Below, in pieces: positions 14,763 to 24,592 of a stretch of DNA of 26,691 bases. The first letter of the stretch is position 1; the number at the start of each line of letters is the position of its first letter. The DNA lies in the NCBI GenBank assembly GCA_036270095.1, contig DATBDE010000142.1, forward strand, positions 1 through 26,691. Reading direction: 5' to 3'. Source of the stretch: DATBDE01 sp036270095 (GTDB lineage Bacteria > Actinomycetota > Thermoleophilia > Solirubrobacterales > Solirubrobacteraceae). The position numbers and the translations under genes were made by a program. The notes beneath the pieces were generated by a model that ran no database searches, had not been told where the DNA came from, and saw only the letters and a program-made list of their open reading frames with translations.

Positions 14763-16349
14763 CTACTCGCTCGTTTCCTCGCCGGAGTCGTCGGTGCCGC
14801 CGGCGTCCTCCTGGTCCTCGCGCTCGTCGGCGCCTTCCTCGGCCTCCGACGTCTCCTCCTCCTCGTCCTCGTCGGCCTCGCCCCGCGCCTCGACCACCTG
14901 GTCGATCCCGCCCTTGAGGAAGAACGCTCCCTCGGGCACGTCGTCGTGCTTGCCCTCGAGGATCTCCTGGAACCCGCGCACGGTCTCCGCGATGGGAACG
15001 TACTCGCCCGGCGTGCCGGTGAAGGCCTCGGCCACGAAGAACGGCTGCGAGAGGAAGCGCTCGATCCGCCGCGCGCGCCCGACGGTCAGCTTGTCCTCGT
15101 CGGAGAGCTCGTCGATGCCGAGGATGGCGATGATGTCCTGCAGCTCCTTGTAGCGCTGCAGCACCTCCTTGACCTGGTTGGCCACGCGGAAGTGCTCCTC
15201 GCCGACGATGTCGGGCTTGAGGATGGTCGAGGTCGAGTCCAGGGGGTCGACCGCGGGATAGATGCCCTTCTCGGAGATCGCCCGGGACAGCGTCGTCGTC
15301 GCGTTGAGGTGGGCGAACACCGACGCCGGGGCCGGGTCGGTGAGGTCGTCGGCGGGGACGTAGATGGCCTGCACCGAGGTGACCGAGCCCTCGCGCGTGG
15401 AGGTGATCCGCTCCTGGAGCTGGCCCATCTCGGTCTCCAGCGTGGGCTGGTAGCCGACCTGCGAGGGCATGCGCCCGAGCAGGGCCGAGACCTCCGAGCC
15501 GGCCTGGACGAAGCGGAAGATGTTGTCGATGAACAGGAGGACGTCCTGGCCGCCCTCCTCGCGGAAGTACTCGGCCATGGTCAGGCCCGACAGGGCCACG
15601 CGCATGCGCGCGCCCGGCGGCTCGTTCATCTGGCCGAACACGAGGACGGTCTTCGCGAGGACCCCGGACTCCTTCATCTCGAGCCACAGGTCGTTGCCCT
15701 CGCGCGAGCGCTCGCCCACGCCGCAGAACGCCGACAGGCCCTCGTGCTCCTCGCCGATGTTGCGGATGAGCTCCTGGATGAGCACCGTCTTGCCCACCCC
15801 GGCGCCGCCGAACAGGCCGACCTTGCCGCCCTTGGCGTAGGGAGCGAGCAGGTCGACGACCTTGATGCCGGTCTCGAGCATCTCGGTCGTCGGCGTGAGG
15901 TCCTCGACCGTCGGCGCGGGCCGGTGGATCGGCCAGCGCTCCTCGGTCTCGACCGGGTCGCCCAGGTCGATGGTCTCGCCCAGCAGGTTGAAGATCCGGC
16001 CCAGCACGGCCTCGCCGACCGGGACCGTGATCGGCCCGCCGGTGTCGACCACCTCCATGCCGCGGGACAGCCCGTCGGTGGTGTCCATGGCGACCGCGCG
16101 GACGCGGTCGTCGCCCAGGTGCTGCTGGACCTCGAGGACGAGCTTGCTCGTGCCCGAGCTGACGCCCTCCTGCTCCTCCTCCTTGGTCGCCTCGGGCCGC
16201 TCGATCTCGAGCGCGTGGTTGATCTCGGGCAGGCTGTGGGCCGGGAACGAGGCCTCGATGACCACGCCCTGGATCTCCTCGATGTGGCCGATGTTGGTGC
16301 CGTTGCCGGACGTCGGCGGATCAGTACGGGGCTCGGTGCTGGCTTCCAT
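14763..16349 (-). CDS. atpD: ATP synthase F1 beta subunit with acidic C-terminal tail
   Basis: 528 aa from the ATG at 16349, which has AAGGAG four bases upstream. It is the catalytic subunit, with Walker A GGAGVGKT, FCGVGERSREGNDL, VLVFGQMNEPPGARMRV and LLFIDNIFRFVQAGSEVSALLGRMPS. It is some 50 residues longer than usual beta subunits (about 460-480). The excess is a 15-residue charged insert near residues 50-65 (ATKEEEQEGVSSGTS) and about 40 C-terminal residues after GGIDQVVEA, made almost wholly of Glu, Asp, Gly, Ser and Thr (ADEDEEEETSEAEEG and so on). The open frame continues upstream through the atpG region, but the RBS and family alignment fix this start. Confidence 0.97.
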   Translation of the reverse strand: MEASTEPRTDPPTSGNGTNIGHIEEIQGVVIEASFPAHSLPEINHALEIERPEATKEEEQEGVSSGTSKLVLEVQQHLGDDRVRAVAMDTTDGLSRGMEVVDTGGPITVPVGEAVLGRIFNLLGETIDLGDPVETEERWPIHRPAPTVEDLTPTTEMLETGIKVVDLLAPYAKGGKVGLFGGAGVGKTVLIQELIRNIGEEHEGLSAFCGVGERSREGNDLWLEMKESGVLAKTVLVFGQMNEPPGARMRVALSGLTMAEYFREEGGQDVLLFIDNIFRFVQAGSEVSALLGRMPSQVGYQPTLETEMGQLQERITSTREGSVTSVQAIYVPADDLTDPAPASVFAHLNATTTLSRAISEKGIYPAVDPLDSTSTILKPDIVGEEHFRVANQVKEVLQRYKELQDIIAILGIDELSDEDKLTVGRARRIERFLSQPFFVAEAFTGTPGEYVPIAETVRGFQEILEGKHDDVPEGAFFLKGGIDQVVEARGEADEDEEEETSEAEEGADEREDQEDAGGTDDSGEETSE

Positions 16350-16357
16350 GGTTCTCC

Positions 16358-17250
16358 TTAGGTCAGCGCTTCCGCACCGGCGACCACTTCCATGATCTCC
16401 TGGGTGATCTCGGCCTGGCGGGCACGGTTCATTTCGAGAGTCAGATCGTCGATGAGCTCTCCGGCGTTCTCGCTGGCGCTGCGCATGGCGGTCATGCGCG
16501 CGCCGTGCTCGGACGCAGTGGACTCGAGCAGCGCGCGGAAGATGGAGATCTCCACGTAGTCGGGGACGAGTCGCTTGAGGATCTCCTCCGGATCGGGCTC
16601 GTACTCGACCAGCGCGCGCTGGTCGGCGTCGTCGGACTCGGCCTCCTCGTCGTCGCCGAGGATCGAGGCCTGCTGCAGCGGCAGCAGGGTCTCGCGCCGC
16701 ACCTCCTGGGAGAGCGGCGAGATGTAGCCGTTGTAGAAGATCTCGACCCGGTCGACCTTCTCGTCCACGTACGCGGTCATGAGGTCGGAGGCGATGGCGC
16801 GCGCGTCGGCGAAGGCCGGACGGTCGGTGAACCCGGTGTAGGCGCCGACGACGTCGAGCCCGCGGAAGGTCAGCGAGGACACGCCGCGGCGCCCCGACGC
16901 GTACCAGACCACGCTCCGGCTCTCGGCCTCGTGCTCCGCCGCCGCGCGCGTCCCGGCGCGCAGGATCTGCGAGTTGAAGGCGCCGGCCAGGCCGCGGTCG
17001 CCCGTGACCAGCAGGAGGCCGACCGTGTGCTGCTCGTCGCGCTCGGACAGGATGGGGATGTTGGGGACGTTGTCGGCCGCTTCGGCCGCCTGCCGGGTCA
17101 TCCGGCGGAGCGCGTCGGCGTAGGGGCGCAGGGCCTGGATGCGCTGCTCGGCGCGGCGCAGCCGCGCGGCCGCGACCATCTCCATGGCGCGGGTGATCTG
17201 CCGGATGTTCTTGACCGAGTCGATCCGGTCCTTGACGTCCCGCTGGCTGC

Positions 17251-17254
<4 letters not shown>
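16358..17254 (-). CDS. atpG: ATP synthase F1 gamma subunit
   Basis: 298 aa from the GTG at 17254, which overlaps the atpA stop as GTGA. Gamma is the rotating central shaft. Family features: RDVKDRIDSVKNIRQITRAM at the N-terminus, TVGLLLVTGDRGLAGAFNSQ in the middle and the conserved C-terminal helix ASENAGELIDDLTLEMNRAR followed by QAEITQEIMEVVAGAEAL. An acidic insert (GDDEEAESDDADQ, about residues 202-214) lies in the globular domain. The next gene, atpD, starts 8 bases downstream. Confidence 0.96.
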
Positions 17255-18855
<1,601 letters not shown>

Positions 18856-18883
18856 GTTCTGGAAGTCCTTGGGTCGCTGGTCG

Positions 18884-19414
18884 CTAGGCCCTGGCCACCT
18901 GGCGGCGCAGGCTTTCGAGTCGGTTCTTGATGCTCGCGTCGAGGATGCTGTTGCCCACGCGGAGGACGATGCCGCCGAGGATGTCGGGGTTCACGTCGGC
19001 CGTGAGCTCGATCTTGCGGTCGGTCTGCTCGGCGATCTGGTCGCGGATGTGCTCGACGGTCTCGTCGTCGAGCTTGACCGCGCTCGTGATCTGCACCGGC
19101 AGCAACCGGTTCTCCTGCTGCCAGCGCTCGTCGAACTGGCGGCGGATCCGGAACAGCACGGGCATGCGGTGCTTCTCGATCAGCAGGCGGAGGAAGTTCT
19201 CGAACGCCGGGTCGGCGTCCTCGAGCACCTTGTGCAGCCCGTCCTCCTTCTCCGCGGTGGAGAAATAGGGCGAGAACAGGAACACCTGCAGGTCGTGGTC
19301 GGTGTCGAGCGCGTCCGCGAACTGGCCGAGCTGCTCGCGGACGACGTCGAGCTTGCCCTGCTCCTTGGCCACCTCGAAGAGCGACCGGGAGTAGACCTGG
19401 GCGATCTCCTCCAT
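18884..19414 (-). CDS. atpH: ATP synthase delta subunit
   Basis: 176 aa, standard length. It links F1 to the peripheral b stalk. Features: AQVYSRSLFEVAKEQGKLDV at the N-terminus, LLIEKHRMPVLFRIRRQFDE in the middle, and the conserved C-terminal strand-turn VNPDILGGIVLRVGNSILDA followed by SIKNRLESLRRQVARA. Its ATG abuts the atpF stop. Confidence 0.95.
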   Translation of the reverse strand: MEEIAQVYSRSLFEVAKEQGKLDVVREQLGQFADALDTDHDLQVFLFSPYFSTAEKEDGLHKVLEDADPAFENFLRLLIEKHRMPVLFRIRRQFDERWQQENRLLPVQITSAVKLDDETVEHIRDQIAEQTDRKIELTADVNPDILGGIVLRVGNSILDASIKNRLESLRRQVARA

Positions 19415-19972
19415 CTAGGAGCGGCGGTCCTCGGCCGCGAGCGCGGTGAAGTCGAGCTCGGAGAGCGCCTCCTCGACGAGCCGGCGCTGGTCGGCGTCGT
19501 CGAGCGCCTTGCGGGTGACCTTCTCGGTCGCCAGCACCGTGAGGTTGGCGACCTCCTTGCGCAGCTCCTGGATCGCACGCTGGGTCTCTGTCTCGATGTC
19601 CCGGCGCGCCGACTCGAGCAGCTCCTCGCGGCGCCGCCGGCCCTCCTCCACGGTGTCGCGCTCGTGGGCCTCGCCGGCCTTGCGCGCGCGGTCCATGATC
19701 TCGTCGGCCTGCTTGCGCGCCTCCTTCAGGCGCTCGCGGTACTCCCCCAGGAGCTCCTCGGCCTCACGGCGCGTGCGCTCCGCCGCGTCGATCGAGTCGT
19801 CGATCGCCTTCTGCCGGCGCTGGAGCGCCTCCTGAATGCGCGGGAACGCGAGCTTGCGCAGCAGCAGGTAGGTGACGAAGAACGCGATCAGCGTCCAGAT
19901 CATCAGCCCAACACTGGGGGAGACGAGGAAGTTGCCGCCGCTGTCGGCTGCGGTGACGAGCAAGCCGGCCAT
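19415..19972 (-). CDS. atpF: ATP synthase F0 b subunit
   Basis: 185 aa. It has a single N-terminal membrane helix (about 20-40, VGLMIWTLIAFFVTYLLLRK), then a long charged coiled-coil (about 45-165, KAIDDSIDAAERTRREAEEL, EARKQADEIMDRARKAGEAH), the peripheral stator stalk. Only one b-type gene is present, so the stalk is probably a homodimer. The ATG directly abuts the atpE stop and the TAG directly abuts atpH. Confidence 0.95.
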   Translation of the reverse strand: MAGLLVTAADSGGNFLVSPSVGLMIWTLIAFFVTYLLLRKLAFPRIQEALQRRQKAIDDSIDAAERTRREAEELLGEYRERLKEARKQADEIMDRARKAGEAHERDTVEEGRRRREELLESARRDIETETQRAIQELRKEVANLTVLATEKVTRKALDDADQRRLVEEALSELDFTALAAEDRRS

Positions 19973-20248
19973 TTAGGAGAGGAAGAACGCGATCAGGCCG
20001 AAGATGAACGCGTAGAACACGATCGCCTCGGTCAGCGCGAAGCCGAGCCACTGGATCGAGGTGATCTCGTCACGCATCTCGGGCTGCCGTGTCACCGACT
20101 CGATGACCTTGCCGAAGATGAAGCCGACGCCGATGCCGGGACCGATCGTGCCGAGCCCGGCGCCGACGCCGAGCGCGATGGCCTTGAGGCCCTTGCTCGG
20201 ATCCGCCGCCTGGGCGATGACGGGGAGGATGTCTGAAGCAATGTCCAA
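19973..20248 (-). CDS. atpE: ATP synthase F0 c subunit (proteolipid)
   Basis: 91 aa from a TTG start preceded by AAGGAGACTCCG, a strong RBS. Two membrane helices form a hairpin: the first is Gly-rich (IALGVGAGLGTIGPGIGVGF, about 24-43) and the second contains the ion-carrying glutamate (ALTEAIVFYAF, Glu74). The polar loop holds the conserved RQPE (54-57). The first helix lacks the glutamine of Na+-type rings, and Glu74 is followed by Ala rather than Ser or Thr, so proton coupling is expected. The N-terminus is about 15 residues longer than in minimal c subunits. Confidence 0.96.
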   Translation of the reverse strand: MDIASDILPVIAQAADPSKGLKAIALGVGAGLGTIGPGIGVGFIFGKVIESVTRQPEMRDEITSIQWLGFALTEAIVFYAFIFGLIAFFLS

Positions 20249-20272
20249 CGGAGTCTCCTTCCAGAGTTGCGA

Positions 20273-21190
20273 CTAGTGGTGCGCCTCCACGGCGCCCCCG
20301 AAGTAGATGGCGGTCAACGTGGCGAAGATGAAGGCCTGCAGGGTGGCCACCAGGCCCACCTCGAAGATGTAGAAGGCGACCGCGGCGGGCAACGTGAACC
20401 AGCCCAAAGCGGCGATCCCCAGCAGCACGGCCAAGCCGCCGGCCATGAACAGGATCAGCAGGTGGCCGGCGAGCATGTTGGCGAAGAGACGGACTGAGAG
20501 GCTGATGATCCGCACGAATTGCGAGATGACCTCGATGCCGAAGATCGGGATCGCGGCAACGCCGGTCACGCCGGCGGGGATCCAGCTCTTGAAGTAGGGG
20601 ATCAGGCCCTGAGCGCGGATGCCCTCGATGTTGTAGTTGATCCACACGACGAGGGTGAGCACGAGCGTCACCGAGATGTTCGCCGTGGCGGCGTAGATCG
20701 CGAACGCCGGGATCGAGATGCTGCCGATGTGCAGGTCCTCGTTGCTGGTCGGCAGCGGGATGTATCCGAGCATGTTCGAGAACCAGATGAAGAGGAACAG
20801 CGTGCCGACGAAGGTGAACCACTTCACCGCCATGCGGTGGCTCATGTTCCCCTCGGTGATGTTGTTGCGCATGAGGCCGTAGGCTGCCTCGACCGCGGTC
20901 TGGACCAGGTTCGGACGCCGCTCCATCCGGCGCGCGATCCAGATCATCGTGCCGGTCGTCAACGCGGCGCCGAGGAACAGGTAGAGCACGGCCCGGTTGA
21001 TCGACAGGTCGAGCGACCCGATCTTGATCGAGATCCACGGGTCGAGCTTGAACTCGTCCTGGGGCTTGAAGGCGTTGTTGCGCCCGGCGCTGCCCGCGAC
21101 GGCGAACAGGATGATCGTGATGCCGAGGTAGATGCCGCCGGCCAGCAGCAGGCGCTGCTTCGTGGACAGCCCTTTCAGCCAGGCCGTCAT
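20273..21190 (-). CDS. atpB: ATP synthase F0 a subunit
   Basis: 305 aa with five to six membrane helices. It forms the two proton half-channels against the c-ring. The essential arginine is in SLSVRLFANMLAGHLLI. Other hallmarks are MGTLFLFIW-like VGTLFLFIWFSNMLGYIPLP, TANISVTLVLTLVVWINYNI and the C-terminal LVATLQAFIFATLTAIYFGG. The start ATG overlaps the stop of the upstream small membrane gene (ATGA). It is somewhat longer at the N-terminus than many homologues, with an extra hydrophobic segment at about 10-30. Confidence 0.96.
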   Translation of the reverse strand: MTAWLKGLSTKQRLLLAGGIYLGITIILFAVAGSAGRNNAFKPQDEFKLDPWISIKIGSLDLSINRAVLYLFLGAALTTGTMIWIARRMERRPNLVQTAVEAAYGLMRNNITEGNMSHRMAVKWFTFVGTLFLFIWFSNMLGYIPLPTSNEDLHIGSISIPAFAIYAATANISVTLVLTLVVWINYNIEGIRAQGLIPYFKSWIPAGVTGVAAIPIFGIEVISQFVRIISLSVRLFANMLAGHLLILFMAGGLAVLLGIAALGWFTLPAAVAFYIFEVGLVATLQAFIFATLTAIYFGGAVEAHH

Positions 21191-21606
21191 GAGCCCTCGA
21201 ACGGCCTCAGGACGATGTTGACCGTGAAATAGAGGGTGAACAAGGCGATGACGAGGACTGCTGCGGAAAGCCCCGCCTTCCGGTCAGCCAGCCCGGCGCC
21301 GAAGATGGTAAGCGCAATCAGCCATCCGCGTCCGATCATCGACGCCGTGAGCAGGCCGGCCACCGTGCGCGGGTCCTCGGAGGCGGCCGCGCGCTTGTTC
21401 AGGACGTCGCGGATGATGCGCTGGGAGATCCACCCGAACGCGGCAGCGCCCCACCCCAGCAGCGGCAGCCCGGTGGCCAGGAACAGCGGAAGGGCGAGCA
21501 CGAGCAGCCCGAGGTCCGCGTAGCGCAGCCAGGCGAGCGGCCCGACGTCCCCCGAGGGAGCGTCGCCCGACCCGCCAAGCTCCTCAGAGGTCACGGAAGC
21601 GGGCAT
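21187..21606 (-). CDS. Small membrane protein in the AtpI position (ATP synthase subunit I-like)
   Basis: 139 aa from the ATG at 21606 (an earlier in-frame start at 21657 is less likely). After a hydrophilic N-terminus of about 35 residues there are four hydrophobic segments: about 38-55, 56-72, 93-112 and 115-133. This size and layout match AtpI/UncI proteins, which sit immediately upstream of atpB and help assemble the c-ring. Sequence similarity within that family is low, so the call rests mainly on topology, size and position. It overlaps the end of the preceding AtpZ-like gene and its stop overlaps the atpB start by four bases. Confidence 0.72.
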   Translation of the reverse strand: MPASVTSEELGGSGDAPSGDVGPLAWLRYADLGLLVLALPLFLATGLPLLGWGAAAFGWISQRIIRDVLNKRAAASEDPRTVAGLLTASMIGRGWLIALTIFGAGLADRKAGLSAAVLVIALFTLYFTVNIVLRPFEGS

Positions 21607-21778
21607 GGACGAGGAAGAACCCTGCCAGCAGACCGGCGAACACCCCGACGACGGCAAGCACGCCGGGGAGGCCGAGGAGCGTGCCGAGGCCGAAGCCGAT
21701 CGCGGCGCCGAGGATCGCCGGGGAGATGAGCAGGTACCCGGCGTTGGCTCCGCGTCTCGTGGGCGGTCGGTCGGTCAT
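21584..21778 (-). CDS. AtpZ/AtpI-family two-helix membrane protein
   Basis: 64 aa. Two membrane helices joined by a short turn (YLLISPAILGAAIGFGLGTL, then VLAVVGVFAGLLAGFFLVHA), with a basic, hydrophilic N-terminus and a short charged C-terminus. This is the usual form of AtpZ-like proteins heading atp operons, proposed to aid F0 assembly or cation uptake. It is the first gene of the operon, about 105 bases downstream of the predicted start of transcription, and overlaps the next gene by about 23 bases. No strong RBS is seen. Confidence 0.7.
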   Translation of the reverse strand: MTDRPPTRRGANAGYLLISPAILGAAIGFGLGTLLGLPGVLAVVGVFAGLLAGFFLVHARFRDL

Positions 21779-21890
21779 GGGAGGGTCGGTCGATGGTCAT
21801 GGTGCCTGCTCTGTGAACGCGAGGGCCGGGAGGAGCACGGCAGCGAGCGTCTGATGGGCTCGGCGGGCGCACCCCGGCCAAGCGAACAGC

Positions 21891-21920
21891 ATCCTATGCA
21901 TTACGCAGACTTTGTAACAA
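21891..21920 (-). promoter_or_regulatory. Predicted promoter of the atp operon
   Basis: On the minus strand a -35-like TTGTTA (21920-21915) and a -10-like TAGGAT (21896-21891, TANNNT) are separated by 18 bases, in an AT-richer patch of the 182-base gap before the AtpZ-like gene. This predicts transcription starting near 21883 and a leader of about 105 bases. Read from sequence only. Confidence 0.6.
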
Positions 21921-21930
21921 CTTTGTGACA
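21909..21930. promoter_or_regulatory. Tandem 11-bp direct repeats over the atp -35 region
   Basis: ACTTTGTAACA (21909-21919) is followed immediately by ACTTTGTGACA (21920-21930), matching at 10 of 11. The spacing is one helical turn and the repeats cover the -35 box. Head-to-tail sites with 11-bp phasing and a GTNAC core are typical of OmpR/PhoB-type response regulators such as actinobacterial MtrA. Which protein binds is unknown. Confidence 0.5.
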
Positions 21931-21960
21931 GTGGGCGCGAGCGGGCTGCGCGCCGGGCGG

Positions 21961-22368
21961 TCAGCGCCGCGTGACCTCGCGATGGATCACCGGCACGCCA
22001 AGCCTGTGCTCCGCCTCCTCCACGAACCCCTCCTCGAGGTAGTCCCGCTCGGCTTCCGCGTGCGTGAAGACCACGACGCGGTCGGCGTCGAAGGTCGCGA
22101 GCGCGTCCTCCAGCGCTTGCATGGGGTCGCTCTCGCCGGTGTCGCCGACGGCGTCGATGCGCTCCTCGTCGAGGCGCTCGACGGTCTCCTCCGCGGTGCT
22201 CTCGGCGTGCTCGATGGCGGCATCGGCGTCGGAGACCCAGAAGCGCAGCGGGGAGTCGGTCAGCGCGGGTGAGACCACCATGACCTCGGCGTCGTCGGCC
22301 TCGTCGCCGGCGGCCTCGCGCAGGACGCCGGCGGAGATGGGCTCGGCGGTGAGTACGAGGAGCTTCAT
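21961..22368 (-). CDS. Conserved hypothetical protein, universal-stress/HUP-like fold
   Basis: 135 aa from the ATG at 22368 (a GTG two codons earlier is possible). It begins with a hydrophobic strand and glycine-containing turn (MKLLVLTAEPISAGVLREAA), has AEVMVVSPAL, a long acidic helix (DADAAIEHAESTAEETVERL), then DPMQALEDALATFDADRVVV and FTHAEAERDYLEEG. Alternating strands and helices resemble UspA/HUP-domain nucleotide-binding proteins, though the usual GxxG(S) ATP loop is not evident. It is acidic and likely cytoplasmic. Function is not known. It lies downstream of the cupin gene in the same direction, 31 bases away, and just upstream of the atp promoter. Confidence 0.7.
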   Translation of the reverse strand: MKLLVLTAEPISAGVLREAAGDEADDAEVMVVSPALTDSPLRFWVSDADAAIEHAESTAEETVERLDEERIDAVGDTGESDPMQALEDALATFDADRVVVFTHAEAERDYLEEGFVEEAEHRLGVPVIHREVTRR

Positions 22369-22405
22369 CGCCACGCGGCTACCCGGGCGGCCGCGAGGCT
22401 AAAAC

Positions 22406-22720
22406 TCAGCGCCCGGCGCCGGGCCAGGGCGCGAGCAGGAGCAGCAGGCGGGCGTCGGCGGTGGCGCGCACCTCGCGCCGCTCGGCCGGGTCGAACACGG
22501 CCAGCAGGCCGGCGCCGCCGTTGACCGTCTCCCCGTCCGGACTTTCGATCTCGATCGTGCCGTCGACGACCAGCATCCACGCGCGCTCGTGGACCTGGTG
22601 CTCCTGCAGGCGCTCGCCGGCCGGGAGGCTGAGCGCGATCGCGCGGCCCTCGCCGTCGGACTGCAGCACCGCGGGCCGGTGGACGTCCATCGGCATCTGG
22701 CGCAGGTCCCAGTGCTCCAT
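22406..22720 (-). CDS. Small cupin-domain protein
   Basis: 104 aa from the ATG at 22720, supported by AAGGAGCC upstream and a start only 2 bases after the preceding stop. The cupin motif 1 is recognisable as LPAGERLQEHQVHERAWMLV with His41, His44 and Glu45, then DGTIEIE and a GAGLLAVFDPAERREVRA strand pair. The motif 2 histidine is missing, so the metal site is incomplete. Being coupled to the persulfide dioxygenase-rhodanese gene, a role in sulfur or redox handling is possible but not shown. Confidence 0.82.
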   Translation of the reverse strand: MEHWDLRQMPMDVHRPAVLQSDGEGRAIALSLPAGERLQEHQVHERAWMLVVDGTIEIESPDGETVNGGAGLLAVFDPAERREVRATADARLLLLLAPWPGAGR

Positions 22721-22722
22721 GC

Positions 22723-24102
22723 TCAGGCTCCTTGGTCGTCGGGGTGCTCGTGCAGCCACGCCGGCACGCCGCCGTCGACGACGTGGATGACGTTCTCGGC
22801 CCCGTGGCGCTCGAGCAGGCTGGCGGCGGTGGCCGCGCGCTGGCCGGACGCACACACGGCCGCCACCGGGCGATCGGGGTCGATCCCGTCGGGCAGCGCG
22901 TTGATGTCGTGGTAGGCGCGGTGCACGGAGCCGGCGATGTGGCCGGCATCCCATTCGGAGCGCTCGCGCACGTCGAGGATTTGCAGCCCCTCGGCCTCGC
23001 GCCGCGCCCGCGCCTCCTGCACCCGCAGGCGCTCGATCCGCCGCGTGGGCAGCTTGTCCTGGCGCCAGGCGGTCATCCCACCGGACAGGTAGCCGCCGAA
23101 GTTGCGCAGGCCGACGGCGGCGCCGAGCACGATCGCGCGCCGCGCGTCCTCGTCGTCGCGACCCACGACGACGATGTCCTTGTCGCGGTCGGCCAGCCAG
23201 GCCAGGCGAGAGCCGAAGCCGGCCTGCAGGATCGTGATCGCCACCGAGCCGCGGATGTGGGCGTCGTCGAACTGCTCGGCGGTGCGAACGTCGACGATCA
23301 GCGTGCCGTCCTCCACGCTCTGCTGCACCTGGCGGGGGGTGAGCGGCACGGCCTCGATCGTGCGCCGGTCCAGCGGTCCGCGGTTGATCTGCACGATGGC
23401 GCGGAAGTTCGGCGGCTGGGGCGCCAGCCCGGCGATGGCGCGCTCAACGAACCGGCTCTCGTCCTCCTCCTGCAGGAGGTCGTTGTGGGCCGCCTCGAAC
23501 CCGACGGTGGAGGAGATCTTCATGTCCATCCCCGGGCCGCCGCACAGCGAGCCGCCGAGGTGGGCCGGCCACACCTCGGTGCCCGGGGGCAGGCTCAGGA
23601 GCTTCTGGTGCAGCGAACGGAAGATGCTGCGGGCGCCGTCCTGCTTCTCCACCGCGAGGTCGGGGCGGGCGATGTCGCCCACGAACAGGCTGTCGCCGGT
23701 GAGCACCGCCCACGGCTCGGTCCCGCGCGAGGTGTCCACGAGCGCGAACGAGGTGTGCTCGGGCCGGTGGCCGGGCGTGTGGATCGCGCGCACGCGCAGC
23801 ATCCCGAGCTCGAGCTCGAAGCCGTCGTCGAACGGCACGTGCTCGTAGTCGACCTGGGCCTCGCGGTGGACGTGGATCGTCGCCCCGGTGGCGGCGGCCA
23901 GCCGCCCGTGGCCGGAGACGTGGTCGGCGTGGTTGTGGGTCTCGAGCACGTGCGCGATCTCCACGCCCACGTAGCGGGCCAGCGCGAGGTACTCGTCGAT
24001 GTCGAGCTTGGGGTCGACGACGGCGGCGACGCCGGCGTTCTCGTCCCCGATCAGGTAGGAGGCGCAGCCGAGGTCGTCGTGGACGATCTGGCGGAAGACC
24101 AC
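22723..24102 (-). CDS. Persulfide dioxygenase-rhodanese fusion (CstB-like)
   Basis: 459 aa from a GTG. Residues 1-245 are a metallo-beta-lactamase domain of the ETHE1/persulfide dioxygenase type: ETHNHADHVSGH (His56, His58, Asp60, His61), HTPGHRPEHTSF (His112), LTGDSLFVGDIARPDL (Asp137) and VWPAHLGGSLCGG. Two rhodanese domains follow. The first (about 265-350) keeps the fold (LIVDVRTAEQFDDAHIRGSV) but has Gly where the active cysteine should be (VVVGRDDEDA). The second (about 370-450) is intact with Cys417 in VCASGQRA. This MBL/pseudo-rhodanese/rhodanese order is that of staphylococcal CstB, which oxidises thiol persulfides to thiosulfate. It probably serves sulfide or persulfide detoxification. 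A small cupin gene follows in the same operon. Confidence 0.92.
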   Translation of the reverse strand: MVFRQIVHDDLGCASYLIGDENAGVAAVVDPKLDIDEYLALARYVGVEIAHVLETHNHADHVSGHGRLAAATGATIHVHREAQVDYEHVPFDDGFELELGMLRVRAIHTPGHRPEHTSFALVDTSRGTEPWAVLTGDSLFVGDIARPDLAVEKQDGARSIFRSLHQKLLSLPPGTEVWPAHLGGSLCGGPGMDMKISSTVGFEAAHNDLLQEEDESRFVERAIAGLAPQPPNFRAIVQINRGPLDRRTIEAVPLTPRQVQQSVEDGTLIVDVRTAEQFDDAHIRGSVAITILQAGFGSRLAWLADRDKDIVVVGRDDEDARRAIVLGAAVGLRNFGGYLSGGMTAWRQDKLPTRRIERLRVQEARARREAEGLQILDVRERSEWDAGHIAGSVHRAYHDINALPDGIDPDRPVAAVCASGQRAATAASLLERHGAENVIHVVDGGVPAWLHEHPDDQGA

Positions 24103-24127
24103 GCGGGCAGTATCGCCCAGACGGCGG

Positions 24128-24487
24128 CTACATCACCGGGAGCTCGAACCACACCCGCGTCGAGCTCTCCGCCGTCCCCCAACGGTCCGACAGCAAGTCG
24201 AGCAGGCGCAGGCCCCAGCCGCCGGCCTGCGTGTGCTTGACCGCGTTCAGGGCGGCCTCGAAGCCAGGGCCCTCGTCGGTGACCTGGGCCCAGACGGCGT
24301 CGCGGCGGCGCTCGAGCTGCAGCTCGATGCGCCCGCTGCCGTGCACGACGGCGTTGTTGACGAGCTCGGAGACGAGCAGGTTGAGGTCGGCGCGGCGGTC
24401 GGGAGCGAGACCGGCCCCGAGCGGGGCGATCGCCGTACGCGCGAAACCAGCCGCGTCACAACTGCGGGGCAGAGTCAGGGAGATCAT
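24128..24487 (-). CDS. SpoIIAB/RsbW-like histidine-kinase-type ATPase (anti-sigma factor-like)
   Basis: 119 aa from the ATG at 24487; an in-frame ATG at 24523 adds 12 residues. It is a lone HATPase_c_2 domain with N box LVSELVNNAVVHG, G1 box VTDEGPGF and G2 region GGWGLRLLDLLSDRWG. Such proteins phosphorylate STAS antagonists or hold sigma factors inactive. It is divergent from a REC-GAF-PP2C-HATPase regulator, which would oppose a kinase of this type, so the two are probably one partner-switching pair. It starts 25 bases upstream of the persulfide dioxygenase gene on the same strand. The open frame continuing to about 26398 is antisense to the regulator and not part of this gene. Confidence 0.88.
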   Translation of the reverse strand: MISLTLPRSCDAAGFARTAIAPLGAGLAPDRRADLNLLVSELVNNAVVHGSGRIELQLERRRDAVWAQVTDEGPGFEAALNAVKHTQAGGWGLRLLDLLSDRWGTAESSTRVWFELPVM

Positions 24488-24592
24488 TCGCCGGCCGCGA
24501 AGCGAGTCCCGGTCAAGGTACATACGGTCCCCGCGTCCGGCGAGCGCCTCATACCGGATTCCGCCGGTGGGGGTTGTGCGAGGATCGGCGCC

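Noticed and set aside
13341..16361. A 1006-codon open frame on the plus strand opposite the peptidase, atpC and atpD genes
   Set aside because: Its composition (runs of His, Val, Leu, Asp, Arg) is what high-GC codon bias produces opposite real genes. The minus strand carries clear homologues.
19973..20248. Na+-coupled c-ring
   Set aside because: The helix-1 glutamine and the Ser/Thr after the ion-binding Glu that mark Na+ rings are absent.
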